Shown: positions 16,745 through 25,578, numbered from the stretch's first letter. The stretch is 64,000 nucleotides of DNA from Bacillus mycoides (GCF_018742245.1 NZ_CP036132.1:1979001-2043000); one strand, 5' to 3'. Numbers and translations: made by a program. The notes: generated by a model from the sequence alone, not told the origin.

Positions 16745-17938
16745 ATGAGCTTGAAATATGGAAGAGATACAATTGTTGAAGTTGACTTAAATGCTGTAAA
16801 ACATAATGTAAAAGAATTTAAAAAACGTGTGAATGATGAAAATATTGCAATGATGGCTGCTGTAAAAGCAAATGGGTATGGTCATGGGGCAGTTGAAGTT
16901 GCGAAATCGGCTATTGAAGCAGGAATAAACCAACTTGCAGTTGCATTTGTAGACGAAGCAATTGAATTAAGAGAAGCTGGAATCACTGTACCTATTTTAA
17001 TTTTAGGATATACACCAGTAGCAGCTGTAGAAGATGTAATTCAATATGACGTTATGATGACTGTTTATAGAGTAGAAGATTTACATGGTATAGATGAAGT
17101 TGCAAACCATCTTCAAAAGAAAGTGCGAATTCATGTGAAAATTGATACAGGAATGAGCCGTATTGGTTTACAGGAAGAAGAAGTTAAACCGTTTTTTGAA
17201 GAGTTAAAACGTATGCGATATGTAGAAGTAGTAGGGATGTTTACACATTACTCTACCGCTGATGAAATAGATAAAACTTATACAAATATGCAAACAAGTT
17301 TGTTTGAGAAAGCTGTAAATACAGCGGAAGAATTAGGAATTCATTTTCCATATATTCATAGTTCAAACAGTGCAGGATCAATGGAACTTAGTAACACATT
17401 TCAAAATATGGTTCGTGTCGGTATTGGAATTTACGGTATGTATCCTTCAAGAGAAGTGGATCATACAGTTGCTTCCTTACAGCCAGCGTTGTCTTTAAAA
17501 TCAAAAGTAGCACATGTTAAACATGCGAAGAAAAATCGTGGTGTTAGCTATGGGAATACGTATGTAACAACGGGTGAAGAATGGATTGCAACTGTACCAA
17601 TTGGTTATGCTGATGGTTATAATCGTCAGTTATCTAATAAAGGGCATGCATTAATTAATGGAGTTAGAGTACCTGTTATTGGTCGTGTTTGTATGGATCA
17701 GCTTATGCTAGATGTTACAAATGCAATGCCAGTACAAGTAGGAGACGAAGTTGTATTCTACGGCAAACAAGGTGAAGAAGAGATTGCGGTGGAAGAAATA
17801 GCAGATATGTTAGGTACAATTAACTATGAAGTTACATGTATGTTGGACAGAAGAATTCCACGTGTCTATAAAGAAAATGATGAAACGACTGCGGTTGTAA
17901 ATATATTAAGAAAAAATAAAAAAGCTGAATCGTTATGA
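16745..17938 (+). CDS. alr: Alanine racemase
   Basis: The start is set at ATG 16745 (MSLKYGRDTIVEVDL), which aligns with family N-termini and follows TTAGGAGTTAGACC; the frame extends to 16694. The 397-aa enzyme has the PLP-lysine motif AAVKANGYGHG (Lys about 41), the VKIDTGMSRIG segment, and the second catalytic base Tyr in GVSYGNTY. It interconverts L- and D-alanine for peptidoglycan synthesis. B. cereus-group species carry two racemases; I cannot tell from sequence alone which this is, but it is not next to acpS or the ndoAI toxin-antitoxin genes. Confidence 0.92.
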   Translation: MSLKYGRDTIVEVDLNAVKHNVKEFKKRVNDENIAMMAAVKANGYGHGAVEVAKSAIEAGINQLAVAFVDEAIELREAGITVPILILGYTPVAAVEDVIQYDVMMTVYRVEDLHGIDEVANHLQKKVRIHVKIDTGMSRIGLQEEEVKPFFEELKRMRYVEVVGMFTHYSTADEIDKTYTNMQTSLFEKAVNTAEELGIHFPYIHSSNSAGSMELSNTFQNMVRVGIGIYGMYPSREVDHTVASLQPALSLKSKVAHVKHAKKNRGVSYGNTYVTTGEEWIATVPIGYADGYNRQLSNKGHALINGVRVPVIGRVCMDQLMLDVTNAMPVQVGDEVVFYGKQGEEEIAVEEIADMLGTINYEVTCMLDRRIPRVYKENDETTAVVNILRKNKKAESL

Positions 17939-17950
17939 TTCAGCTTTTTT
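17922..17950 (+). terminator. Intrinsic terminator overlapping the end of alr
   Basis: AAGCTGAATC pairs with GATTCAGCTT around a GTTAT loop, then a T-run; the left arm holds the last alr codons. Confidence 0.85.
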
Positions 17951-18092
17951 GCTTTTGGCAAATGAAAAATGTTCTATTTGCACCGTGTAGTTGTATATTG
18001 TTAAATCCTACAGATTTTAAAGAGGCAATAATTTCGTCTCTAAAATAACATGATTCCTCGATAGAAAAATCACTCCTATTCCAACAATCCAT
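17940..18092 (-). pseudogene. Protein-like remnant, possibly the C-terminus of a methyltransferase
   Basis: The minus strand has a 50-codon frame (ATG 18092 to TGA 17940) overlapping the end of the GNAT gene in another frame. The sequence (FRDEIIASLKSVGFNNIQLH, then NRTFFICQK) is strongly protein-like and resembles the C-terminal strand region of SAM-dependent methyltransferases (LKxxGF..I...G....F...K). It lacks any SAM-binding part, so it is probably the tail of a lost gene rather than an active small protein. The family guess is tentative. Confidence 0.45.
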
Positions 18093-18942
18093 AATAATCA
18101 TACTTTGTCATAATTTCAAAACCACATTGCGTATATAGTTTTAAAGCATTGTTATTTTTCGTTTCGACGTCTAGTTCAATTGTTGAAACTCCTTCTGTAA
18201 TAAGTGTATGTACCATATATCTAAGAATATTTTTACCATATCCTTTACCTTGATAAGAAGGATGAACTGCGAATCCTGATAGTGTAGTAGATTGCTCTTG
18301 CTCAGTAACAGTAATGGTTCCAATTACTTTTTCATTAATAAGAGCAATGTAAACTTGATGAGAAGGTGAAGTCATCATCTTTTGTAGCCATGTAGACGTA
18401 TTTGCTGCCGAATCTTCAAAAGCTTCACTAGCGATTTCTATAAGATCAGGAAGTAATTCAGAAGATGCAACGGTAAGATTAATATTATTTTTCATTGTTT
18501 TTTGTACTTCGTTTGTTTTGAACTCCATACCGTACTCGCTATATAAATAAGGCAAGTTCATTTGTTTTGCAAATGATTTCCCTGAAATAGAGTCACCATT
18601 AATTATAAGAAGGGCTTCATCTGCTTCTCTTTTTTGTATTTCTTTGATGGCAGTTTGTAAAAGAGTAGTGCCTATATGTTGCTTCCTGTAGTTCGGATGA
18701 ACAAACCCTATTAACTCGAGCTTAGTCGGTCTTTCAAAGTCATACATACTTAATGCACCGATTAATTGAGTATCATCATAAAATAGAAAATCATTTACCC
18801 CTTCTTTATTACGAGCAGTTAAAAAGTTTACATGTAAATCTGACGAGTAATCAATTTGATCGTGTTGCCCGCAAACATGAGCTAAGTCTTTCATCTGTTG
18901 TATTTCATTTTCAACTAAAAAGTTCTTTTTCTGAATATCCAT
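18076..18942 (-). CDS. GNAT acetyltransferase with two GNAT-like domains
   Basis: The start is placed at ATG 18942 (MDIQKKNFL), preceded by GAGAGGG; the open frame extends further but would overlap the upstream gene. The 288-aa protein has a degenerate N-terminal GNAT domain (about 1-145, with IGFVHPNYRKQHIGTTLLQ) and a C-terminal one (about 150-285, with FAVHPSYQGKGYGKNILRYM and ALKLYTQCGFE). It is the second gene of a minus-strand pair with the phosphotransferase-like gene, 23 bp apart. The substrate is unknown. Confidence 0.83.
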   Translation of the reverse strand: MDIQKKNFLVENEIQQMKDLAHVCGQHDQIDYSSDLHVNFLTARNKEGVNDFLFYDDTQLIGALSMYDFERPTKLELIGFVHPNYRKQHIGTTLLQTAIKEIQKREADEALLIINGDSISGKSFAKQMNLPYLYSEYGMEFKTNEVQKTMKNNINLTVASSELLPDLIEIASEAFEDSAANTSTWLQKMMTSPSHQVYIALINEKVIGTITVTEQEQSTTLSGFAVHPSYQGKGYGKNILRYMVHTLITEGVSTIELDVETKNNNALKLYTQCGFEIMTKYDYYGLLE

Positions 18943-18965
18943 TTCATAATCCCTCTCAATCATAT

Positions 18966-19844
18966 TTAAAAATAGGATGGGTGACATAACCACTTTTCTA
19001 ATTCCACACTACCTTGAACAGATAATAAGCGATATAAATATCGGTAGGGTTGTCTACATTCTTCAAGACAAGGAATGGGCATAATGGTCTCATAACCTTG
19101 TTTAAAAGCACGAGCCTCTTTTTCTGTAAGTACATATTCTAATCCAATAAAATCGAACTCTCGTGGAGCAATTGCATAAGCTTCTGTATCTACTAAACCA
19201 GTAATAGATTGACCATCTGATAAAAACTGAGTAGGATCCATATCAATTAAAATGAGTGTAGATTCCTTCGGTGATGGCAAGGAAGAGAGTTGTGATTCAA
19301 AAGTATGAAATGCGTTATGTATGCTCGCATTATCGGAATAAAACATATTTACAAGATTCTTGCTTACTTTTAAAATATGAGACTTAAATTCTTCTAGTGG
19401 AACTTGGAAAGCACCAGAAGGGTTTCCTATGATATTAGCTTTAAATGAATGAATCTCTGCTAGTCCTTTTCCAAGGCTGAATAAAATAGAATCAGGTTGA
19501 CCGATAAATGATTGCAGTGTACTTCCGGTTAGTTTTTCGACGATAATATACTCTCGTCCATTTAAAACATGTTTTTGCAAAATAGTCGGGATGGGTAAGG
19601 TAGTATGCTTTTTCAATAATGCATGTATTGTTTCTAAATGATGTACATTTCTTGGATCAATTCCAAAAAGGTTTTTGCATCCCCACCAAAAATCATTGCT
19701 TGGCTCTTCAGTCATTTTTGAGGAACGAACAATAACTTTTTCAGCTTCTGTTTTAACAAGAAACACGTCGCTTGCATGGTCTTCATAGCCCGGATGTAGT
19801 GCTTGAACAGATAGGATAGGCGAAGTGAAGAGTTGTTGTAGCAT
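18966..19844 (-). CDS. Aminoglycoside phosphotransferase (APH)-like kinase with altered catalytic loop
   Basis: The 292-aa protein has the APH/choline-kinase fold: an N-lobe with FLVKTEAEKVIVRSS, hinge EYIIVEKLTGSTL, and a C-lobe with GLVDTEAYAIAPREFDFIGLE (the metal-binding D). The catalytic loop reads LILIDMDPTQFL, where the family usually has HGDLHxxN; the Asp may be kept, but the His and Asn are not. Activity is therefore uncertain. It should act on a small hydroxylated substrate if active. The ATG follows AAGGAGC. It is transcribed with the GNAT gene. Confidence 0.75.
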   Translation of the reverse strand: MLQQLFTSPILSVQALHPGYEDHASDVFLVKTEAEKVIVRSSKMTEEPSNDFWWGCKNLFGIDPRNVHHLETIHALLKKHTTLPIPTILQKHVLNGREYIIVEKLTGSTLQSFIGQPDSILFSLGKGLAEIHSFKANIIGNPSGAFQVPLEEFKSHILKVSKNLVNMFYSDNASIHNAFHTFESQLSSLPSPKESTLILIDMDPTQFLSDGQSITGLVDTEAYAIAPREFDFIGLEYVLTEKEARAFKQGYETIMPIPCLEECRQPYRYLYRLLSVQGSVELEKWLCHPSYF

Positions 19845-20077
19845 GAAAGGGCTCCTTTTTCTGTAAATTCTATAAATTGATTATATACCATAATTTAATT
19901 AAGAGGTAAAAATTAGGAGGGTTATTATTTCTATATATAGTGTATTAAAGTTTGAAATTCTACATAAGAATTAACAAAAAGGTGAAGGATGTGTGTATAT
20001 AAAGCAATTTCTTTGTATTTGCGAAAAAAATTAGTTATGATAATACTAAGAAAATATATATGTTTTGGGGGTAATGA

Positions 20078-20941
20078 ATGAAAAAATTATTCGAATACGT
20101 ATTATTAACAATTGGATCTATTATTGTAGCTGGTTCACTAGAGCTTATTTTAGCGCCTAATGGATTAGTAGATGGCGGAGTAACTGCGATTGCTATTATG
20201 GCAAATAAGGTTGCAGGGCTACCACTTTACGGAGTATTTTTAGGACTTAATATTCCTATTTTATTATTTACTGCAAAAGTAATGGGGAAGAAATTTTTCA
20301 TCCGTACATCCTATGCAAATGTTGTGACAACACTCGGATTGATTTATTTAAAACCATTTCCAGCAATTACGACTTCGGAATTATTAATTGTACTTTACGG
20401 AGGGGTTCTATTTGGTGTTGGTGTTGGGATTGTTGTAAAAATGGGCGGAGCAATTGACGGATCAGAAATGTTAGCTGTTTGGATGAATAAGCATTTTAAA
20501 GTACCAATTAGTACATTTTTACTTGCTGTAAATGCAGTGATCTTTGTATTTGTTGCTATTTTATTTTCAATTGAGCAAGCGATGTTCTCATTAGCAATTT
20601 TCTATATTGTTACGAAGATGATTGATTTCATATTAGACGGTATTAATCAAGGAAAGAGCGTCATGATTATTTCGAATAAAAATAAAGAAATTGGCGAACT
20701 GCTTATGAAAGAATTACAACTGTCTGTTACGTATCTACATGGAGAAGGTGGTTTTTTAGGAGAGCACCAGAGAATTATTTATTGTATTACAAATCGTTTC
20801 ATTTATCCAAAAATGAAAGATCTCGTTCTCTCTGTAGATCCAAGTGCTATAATTGAAGCTTCTTATTCAACAGAAACAACTGGTGTAAAGCGTCCAGGAA
20901 GGACAGCGAGATCAGGGCAAGTATCAAAAAATAGTGAATGA
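20078..20941 (+). CDS. YitT family membrane protein (DUF161 + DUF2179)
   Basis: This 287-aa protein has five or six membrane helices (about 5-25, 38-62, 70-90, 100-122, 145-170), with the family glycine patterns GLVDGGVTAIAIM and GGAIDGSEMLAVW. A C-terminal soluble DUF2179 domain (about 215-270) carries LHGEGGFLGEHQRIIYC. YitT-family proteins are of unknown molecular function. The ATG follows GGGGGTAATGA. It is monocistronic, with an extensive terminator shared with the convergent MocR-type gene. Confidence 0.87.
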   Translation: MKKLFEYVLLTIGSIIVAGSLELILAPNGLVDGGVTAIAIMANKVAGLPLYGVFLGLNIPILLFTAKVMGKKFFIRTSYANVVTTLGLIYLKPFPAITTSELLIVLYGGVLFGVGVGIVVKMGGAIDGSEMLAVWMNKHFKVPISTFLLAVNAVIFVFVAILFSIEQAMFSLAIFYIVTKMIDFILDGINQGKSVMIISNKNKEIGELLMKELQLSVTYLHGEGGFLGEHQRIIYCITNRFIYPKMKDLVLSVDPSAIIEASYSTETTGVKRPGRTARSGQVSKNSE

Positions 20942-20981
20942 AAATAACTCCACGTAAGTATAACTTGCGTGGAGTTATTTT
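20941..20981 (+). terminator. Bidirectional terminator between YitT and MocR-type genes
   Basis: An 18-bp stem with one G-U pair (AAAATAACTCCACG... with CGTGGAGTTATTTT) and T/A tracts on both sides lies between the convergent stops. Confidence 0.85.
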
Positions 20982-22381
20982 CAGTTAGGGAACCAGACTC
21001 TTTTCAGTAATTTGACAACAGTTTCGATACAATCTTCTGGAATACTACCAAAACCGAGTAATACAAACGACGCCTCTCTTAAATTATGAACAGAATCGTA
21101 TGTTGAGAGAGGGTACAACTTAATGCGTTGTTTCGCAGCGGCATGAATAAGTTCTTGTTCGTTCATCCCATTATGAACGTGAAGTACGATATGAAGTCCT
21201 GATTGTTCACCGAGTATATGAACGTGAGCTCCCATTTCGTCCGTGACAGATTTAACTAATGAAATGTGCTTTCTTTTATATAACGTACGAATTCGATTTA
21301 TATGACGTTCCCAATCACCTTTTTGAATAAAGGTGGCAAAAGCGAGTTGCTGCAGGGTAGAAACCGTTTGTTTAAACATGCCACCAAGTTCTTTATAGGC
21401 TCTTAAAAGATGAGGTGGTAAGACGATATATCCCATTCGCAAAGAAGGTAAAAAGGATTTCGAGAAAGTTCCCATATAAATAACACGTTCCTTTGAATCC
21501 AGTCCTTGTAAAGAAGGAATAGGTTTGCCTACATAACGGAATTCCCCATCGTAATCATCTTCAATAATATATCCCCCGCAATCATTCGCCCATTTTAATA
21601 GTTCGAGTCTTCTAGATAAAGGCATAATTATTCCAAGAGGAAATTGGTGTGATGGAGTGACGTATGCTACATTAGCACCTGATTCACGTAAAGCTGAAAT
21701 ATGAATCCCTTTATCATCTAAAGGGATAGGATGAATAGGAAAATCAGCACTTTGAATCATAGCAGTTATACGGTGAAATCCAGGGTTTTCGATTCCGTAT
21801 TCTTTTCTTGAACCAAGCAGTTGAAGTAGCAGCCAAAGAAGAGGCTGCGTACCGGCTCCGATAATAATTTGATCAGGTGAAGAATGTACCCCGCGGGCAT
21901 GATATAAATATTTTGAAATATGCTCTCGTAGAACAAACTCACCTTGAGGATCTTCTTTAGCAAATAATTCATTTTCATACTGGAATAAAGTTTCGTTTAA
22001 TGCTCTTTTCCAGTTTGTAATTGGAAAAGCTTTTTGATCAATCAGCCCTTGGCTACAATCATAGTCATATTGTTCTTTTTTTATATTGTTAGCGCTGTTT
22101 GACACAACTTGTTGTTTAGTTTGAATGACATCAATATCAACTTCTGCAACAAAAATCCCACGTTTCGGTTTACTTTCTACATAACCTTCAGCTAGTAATT
22201 GTTGATAAGCAGATTCAACAGTAATACGGCTAACATTAAGTTGTACCGCTAAACTTCTGTGAGAAGGAAGGCGTGTACCAGCAGGTAGTAATCCCTGAGA
22301 GATTTCTCGTTTCATATATTCGTAAATTTGTAAGTAAATTGGTGTTTTACTTTCTAATTGCAATGGGATAGTAAGATCCAT
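20981..22381 (-). CDS. MocR-type transcriptional regulator (GntR HTH + aminotransferase domain)
   Basis: The 466-aa protein has a GntR winged HTH at about 15-80 (GTRLPSHRSLAVQLNVSR, then TVESAYQQLLAEGY) and a PLP-dependent fold-type I aminotransferase domain from about 115 onward. The PLP-binding Lys is in GTFSKSFLPSLRMGYI, and DDYDGEFRY is the conserved Asp region. Members (GabR, PdxR) sense PLP or amino-compound ligands and often regulate a divergent neighbour. Here the neighbour is a GNAT gene at 22513, a plausible target. GGAG lies before the ATG. It is full length. Confidence 0.88.
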   Translation of the reverse strand: MDLTIPLQLESKTPIYLQIYEYMKREISQGLLPAGTRLPSHRSLAVQLNVSRITVESAYQQLLAEGYVESKPKRGIFVAEVDIDVIQTKQQVVSNSANNIKKEQYDYDCSQGLIDQKAFPITNWKRALNETLFQYENELFAKEDPQGEFVLREHISKYLYHARGVHSSPDQIIIGAGTQPLLWLLLQLLGSRKEYGIENPGFHRITAMIQSADFPIHPIPLDDKGIHISALRESGANVAYVTPSHQFPLGIIMPLSRRLELLKWANDCGGYIIEDDYDGEFRYVGKPIPSLQGLDSKERVIYMGTFSKSFLPSLRMGYIVLPPHLLRAYKELGGMFKQTVSTLQQLAFATFIQKGDWERHINRIRTLYKRKHISLVKSVTDEMGAHVHILGEQSGLHIVLHVHNGMNEQELIHAAAKQRIKLYPLSTYDSVHNLREASFVLLGFGSIPEDCIETVVKLLKRVWFPN

Positions 22382-22401
22382 TTTATGAATTCTCCTTTAA
22401 A

Positions 22402-22451
22402 AACTGGCCATATAAAAAATAATCGAACTGTCACTTAAGTTAGGGGCAGTT
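22402..22451. promoter_or_regulatory. Possible MocR operator in the divergent promoter region
   Basis: The pentamer AACTG occurs at 22402-22406 and 22426-22430, with the complementary CAGTT at 22447-22451. Repeated half-sites between a MocR-type gene and its divergent neighbour are typical of this family, but the match to any known site is untested. Confidence 0.3.
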
Positions 22452-22512
22452 ACTTTTTATAATAATGATATAACATTTAGAAAATTTTATAAATAGTAAG
22501 GAGAGAATCATA

Positions 22513-22935
22513 ATGAATATTAGAGAAGTAGTAACAGAAGCTGATTTACATGATGTATTCCCCGTATTACAGCAATTACGAACGAAACTTTCAAGAGAAG
22601 AAGCAAGTTCTTTATTTCAAAAAATGAAAGAAGAAAATTACAAACTACTCTTGTTACAGAATGAAGATGATGAAGTTGTTTGTCTCGCTGGTGTAGCGAT
22701 TTGTACGAACTTTTATAATGAGAAACATGTTTTTGTATATGATCTTGTAACTGCGAAAGCTCACAGATCAAAAGGGTATGGTAAGGTTCTGCTGTCATAT
22801 GTAGAAAAATGGGGGGGAGAAAAAGGGTGCAGTTCTATCGTTCTTACATCAGCGTTTCCAAGAGTTGATGCCCATCGTTTTTATGAAAGAGAAGGCTATG
22901 ATAAGGTAAGTTATTCTTTTTATAAAGAGTTATAA
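22513..22935 (+). CDS. GNAT family N-acetyltransferase
   Basis: This 140-aa protein has the GNAT core: VYDLVTAKAHRSKGYGKVLLSYVE (acetyl-CoA binding, about 78-101) and a C-terminal AHRFYEREGYDKVSYSF. It starts at an ATG after AAGGAGAGAATCATA. It diverges from the MocR-type regulator and is followed by a terminator, so it is the likely target of that regulator. The substrate is unknown. Confidence 0.85.
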   Translation: MNIREVVTEADLHDVFPVLQQLRTKLSREEASSLFQKMKEENYKLLLLQNEDDEVVCLAGVAICTNFYNEKHVFVYDLVTAKAHRSKGYGKVLLSYVEKWGGEKGCSSIVLTSAFPRVDAHRFYEREGYDKVSYSFYKEL

Positions 22936-22939
22936 TATT

Positions 22940-22978
22940 AAGTAGGTTCTATGTGAGGTAACATATAGAACCTACTTT
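22940..22978 (+). terminator. Intrinsic terminator after the GNAT gene
   Basis: AAGTAGGTTCTAT pairs perfectly with ATAGAACCTACTT, followed by TTATTT. Confidence 0.85.
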
Positions 22979-23085
22979 TATTTAGAAGTATAAGATGAAG
23001 AGGGTTAATTGCTTATTTTGTCGAATAGTTTCTTTATAATTGAGACGATAATATTGAATGTAAAGAAAGTTAGGGGAGTTTATAC

Positions 23086-24213
23086 TTGGAAAAAATTCAG
23101 AAACTATTAATCCCAAAAGGTGTAAGAGTTATCGTAATATCTGATATTCATGGGGAATTAAATCTTTTAAAAGAATTATTACATAAAGTTAATTTTAAAG
23201 ATGATGATTATTTAATTATAAATGGCGACCTTTGTGAGAAGGGGAGCGATAGCATTGGCGTCGTAGACTATGTGATGGATCTAGTAATTAGCAAGTCAAA
23301 TGTTTATGTTGTTGAAGGGAATTGTGAAGTTGTAGTTGAAGCGCTTGTAAATGAAAATCCTGCGCTAATAAATTATTTATGTACGCGAAAAAATACAATT
23401 TTTAATGAATGGCTAAAGCAATTAAACGTTACCGTTCATGAAGAGAGTGATATTCGTGAACTGAAAAACATATTAATGAGCCATTTTTCAGAAGAAATAA
23501 AGTGGCTAATAGAATTGCCAACTGCTATTGAAACTGAGGAGTATATCTTTGTACATGCTGGCCTTGAAGATAGAGAGGATTGGAAACAAACAGATAGGAA
23601 AAATGCAATTGTAATGCCAGAGTTTTTTAATAAGTCACACCGAGCGGATAAGTACGTAATTGTTGGACATTGGCCTGTTGTGAACTATTCTGAAGAAGCG
23701 CCGTCTAATAATCCAGTTATTGATAAGGAGAAAAAAATTATTGCGATTGATGGTGGTAATGCGATTAAAGAAGCAGGGCAATTAAATGCATTTATTATTC
23801 ATCGAGATATTTTAAATGATACATTTTCCTATACATATGTAGATCATTTTCCGCAGTATGAAGTATTGGCCGATTTTAATGCGAATTCAGTAATGCAGGG
23901 CGGGGTTACATATCCGCATTATTACATAGAGCCTGTGGAGAGAATGAAAGATTTTACTGTATGTAAACAAATAGGAACAAATGAACTACTTTATGTGAAA
24001 AACGAGTATATAAAGCAACTTGAATCAGGTGAGTATACAGTGAAAACGGATATTTCTTGTGCGCAAATAGGCGTTAGAAAAGGGGATATCGTTTCTCTCA
24101 TTGATGGTAGCTGCATGGGATATGATTTAATTAAAAAAGATGGAGTAGAAGGCTGGATAGAGAAAGGGATTCTACTTGAGATAGAAAAGAAGGGAAATAA
24201 AATATTTAGCTAA
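23086..24213 (+). CDS. PPP-type metallophosphoesterase with C-terminal extension
   Basis: A TTG start at 23086 follows AGGGGAGTTTATAC. The 375-aa product has calcineurin-like metallophosphoesterase motifs: SDIHGEL (about 20-26), NGDLCEKGSDS (about 46-56), VEGNCEVV (about 81-88, where GNHE/GNHD is usual), an internal HAGLEDR and GHWPV. The C-terminal 100 residues (from about 285) form a separate, perhaps SH3-like, region. It resembles PPP-family Ser/Thr protein phosphatases, though the His-to-Cys change in the third motif removes an expected active-site residue. Monocistronic. Confidence 0.75.
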   Translation: MEKIQKLLIPKGVRVIVISDIHGELNLLKELLHKVNFKDDDYLIINGDLCEKGSDSIGVVDYVMDLVISKSNVYVVEGNCEVVVEALVNENPALINYLCTRKNTIFNEWLKQLNVTVHEESDIRELKNILMSHFSEEIKWLIELPTAIETEEYIFVHAGLEDREDWKQTDRKNAIVMPEFFNKSHRADKYVIVGHWPVVNYSEEAPSNNPVIDKEKKIIAIDGGNAIKEAGQLNAFIIHRDILNDTFSYTYVDHFPQYEVLADFNANSVMQGGVTYPHYYIEPVERMKDFTVCKQIGTNELLYVKNEYIKQLESGEYTVKTDISCAQIGVRKGDIVSLIDGSCMGYDLIKKDGVEGWIEKGILLEIEKKGNKIFS

Positions 24214-24243
24214 AATAGGAGGGATATAACCTCCTATTTTTTG
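24212..24243 (+). terminator. Intrinsic terminator after the phosphoesterase gene
   Basis: AAAATAGGAGG pairs with CCTCCTATTTT around an ATATAA-containing loop, followed by T residues. Confidence 0.85.
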
Positions 24244-24344
24244 TGAAATATGTTATGAGTTCGTACCTCATCTAATTTTTTCTGAAGTTCCGTTTCTAAA
24301 TTAAACTCGAAAAAATTAGCGAACTTACATAAATAATTCGTATC
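24234..24344 (-). pseudogene. Minus-strand coding remnant (36 codons)
   Basis: An open minus-strand frame of 36 codons has strongly protein-like content (LCKFANFFEFNLETELQKKL, then DEVRTHNIFHKK and a stop). A stop codon lies immediately upstream in frame and there is no start or ribosome site, so it looks like the surviving C-terminus of a decayed gene. The pattern recalls the C-terminal helices of MazG-like or dUTPase-type proteins, but this is a guess. Its stop is embedded in the terminator of the opposing gene. Confidence 0.4.
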
Positions 24345-24377
24345 TTATAACAAAATTATACAATATAGCGTAGAGTT

Positions 24378-24409
24378 TTGTTTTGATTTTTCAGAAAAAA
24401 CATTATAAT
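24378..24409 (+). promoter_or_regulatory. Candidate promoter of the GNAT/2H/cupin operon with a CodY-like box
   Basis: A perfect TATAAT lies at 24404-24409. The 15-mer at 24386-24400 matches the CodY consensus at 12 of 15 positions and lies just upstream. The -35 is not clear. Confidence 0.4.
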
Positions 24410-24444
24410 TATATATGAAATAAAGAGAGATGTAGGAGGAAATT

Positions 24445-25011
24445 ATGCAAAACGTTATATTAAAGGGGAACAAAGTTACAATTCGTACAATTGAGGAATC
24501 AGATATAAAAACATTATGGAGTATTGTATATAAAGAAGAAAATCCAGAGTGGAAAAAATGGAATGCCCCGTACTTCCCGTTCTCAATGCAAGGATACTCA
24601 TCCTATAAAGAAAAGATGCAAACTTGTTTAAAAGAAGAACCGTTATCAAATCTTATTGTGGAAAATAATGGTCAAATTATTGGGACAGTAAGTTTTTATT
24701 GGGAACATAAACCGACGCGTTGGTTAGAGATGGGAATCGTTATTTATGACCCAGCATACTGGAATGGTGGCTACGGTACAGAAGCATTAACACTATATAG
24801 AGATTTACTATTTGAAAATATGGAGATTGGTAGAGTAGGGCTCACAACTTGGTCTGGAAATGAACGAATGATGAAAGTAGCGGAAAAAATAGGAATGCGA
24901 TTAGAAGGTAGAATGCGAAATTGTCGATATTATAACGGGACATACTATGATTCTATTCGAATGGGAATGATTCGTGAAGAATGGGAAGAGCTTTGTGTAA
25001 CGAAGGGGTGA
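24445..25011 (+). CDS. GNAT family N-acetyltransferase (RimJ/RimL-like)
   Basis: The 188-aa protein has the RimJ/RimL-type layout: KVTIRTIEESDIKTLW at the N-terminus, an acetyl-CoA region WLEMGIVIYDPAYWNGGYGTEAL (about 96-118), and the C-terminal KVAEKIGMRLEGRMRN motif. The ATG follows GTAGGAGGAAATT. It leads a five-gene operon; the next gene begins 6 bp after its stop. The substrate is unknown. Confidence 0.86.
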   Translation: MQNVILKGNKVTIRTIEESDIKTLWSIVYKEENPEWKKWNAPYFPFSMQGYSSYKEKMQTCLKEEPLSNLIVENNGQIIGTVSFYWEHKPTRWLEMGIVIYDPAYWNGGYGTEALTLYRDLLFENMEIGRVGLTTWSGNERMMKVAEKIGMRLEGRMRNCRYYNGTYYDSIRMGMIREEWEELCVTKG

Positions 25012-25017
25012 GGAAGC

Positions 25018-25578
25018 GTGTACGCTATTATTGCTACATTTGATAGAGTGTTTACTTATAAAATTAGAGAATTGCAAAGTGAATTAACGAATATAATCGG
25101 AACAAACCAACTAGCTGAAGTAGAACCCCATATTACATTGGCTGATTATAATGAGTTAGATGTTAATTTATATACGGAGAAATTAAAGGAGTTTGTAGCT
25201 TTTCAAGAGAACATTGCTGCTGTAACTTTTCCTTCTGTTGGAACTTTTCCTACTAACGGAACGATCTTTCTAGCACCGACCATTACCAATGAATTATTAA
25301 GATTTCATCATTCTTATCATGATTATTTCAAAACTTTTCATGATAATCCAAACTCATATTACGTACCAGAAAAATGGGTTCCGCATTGCACGATTGCTAA
25401 TGGGTTAAATTCAAATCAGTTTTTAAGTGTAATGGAGTATATATATGAAAAATTTGATGTTACAACAGCTTCGATTGAGAAGTTGAAATTAATTAAAGTA
25501 AATTATGAAAATGGTTCTGCCGTTTCTTCTAGTATTTTAGCAGAGTGTAATTTAAAGAGAATGGAGACATCGAGATGA
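25018..25578 (+). CDS. 2H phosphoesterase (2'-5' RNA ligase-like) family protein
   Basis: This 186-aa protein, starting at a GTG, has two H-x-T/S motifs about 85 residues apart (EPHITLADY at about 40 and VPHCTIANG at about 123), the hallmark of the 2H phosphoesterase superfamily. Members hydrolyse cyclic phosphodiesters in RNA or nucleotides. The metabolite or RNA substrate here is unknown. The stop overlaps the next ATG by 4 bp, indicating translational coupling in the operon. Confidence 0.82.
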   Translation: MYAIIATFDRVFTYKIRELQSELTNIIGTNQLAEVEPHITLADYNELDVNLYTEKLKEFVAFQENIAAVTFPSVGTFPTNGTIFLAPTITNELLRFHHSYHDYFKTFHDNPNSYYVPEKWVPHCTIANGLNSNQFLSVMEYIYEKFDVTTASIEKLKLIKVNYENGSAVSSSILAECNLKRMETSR

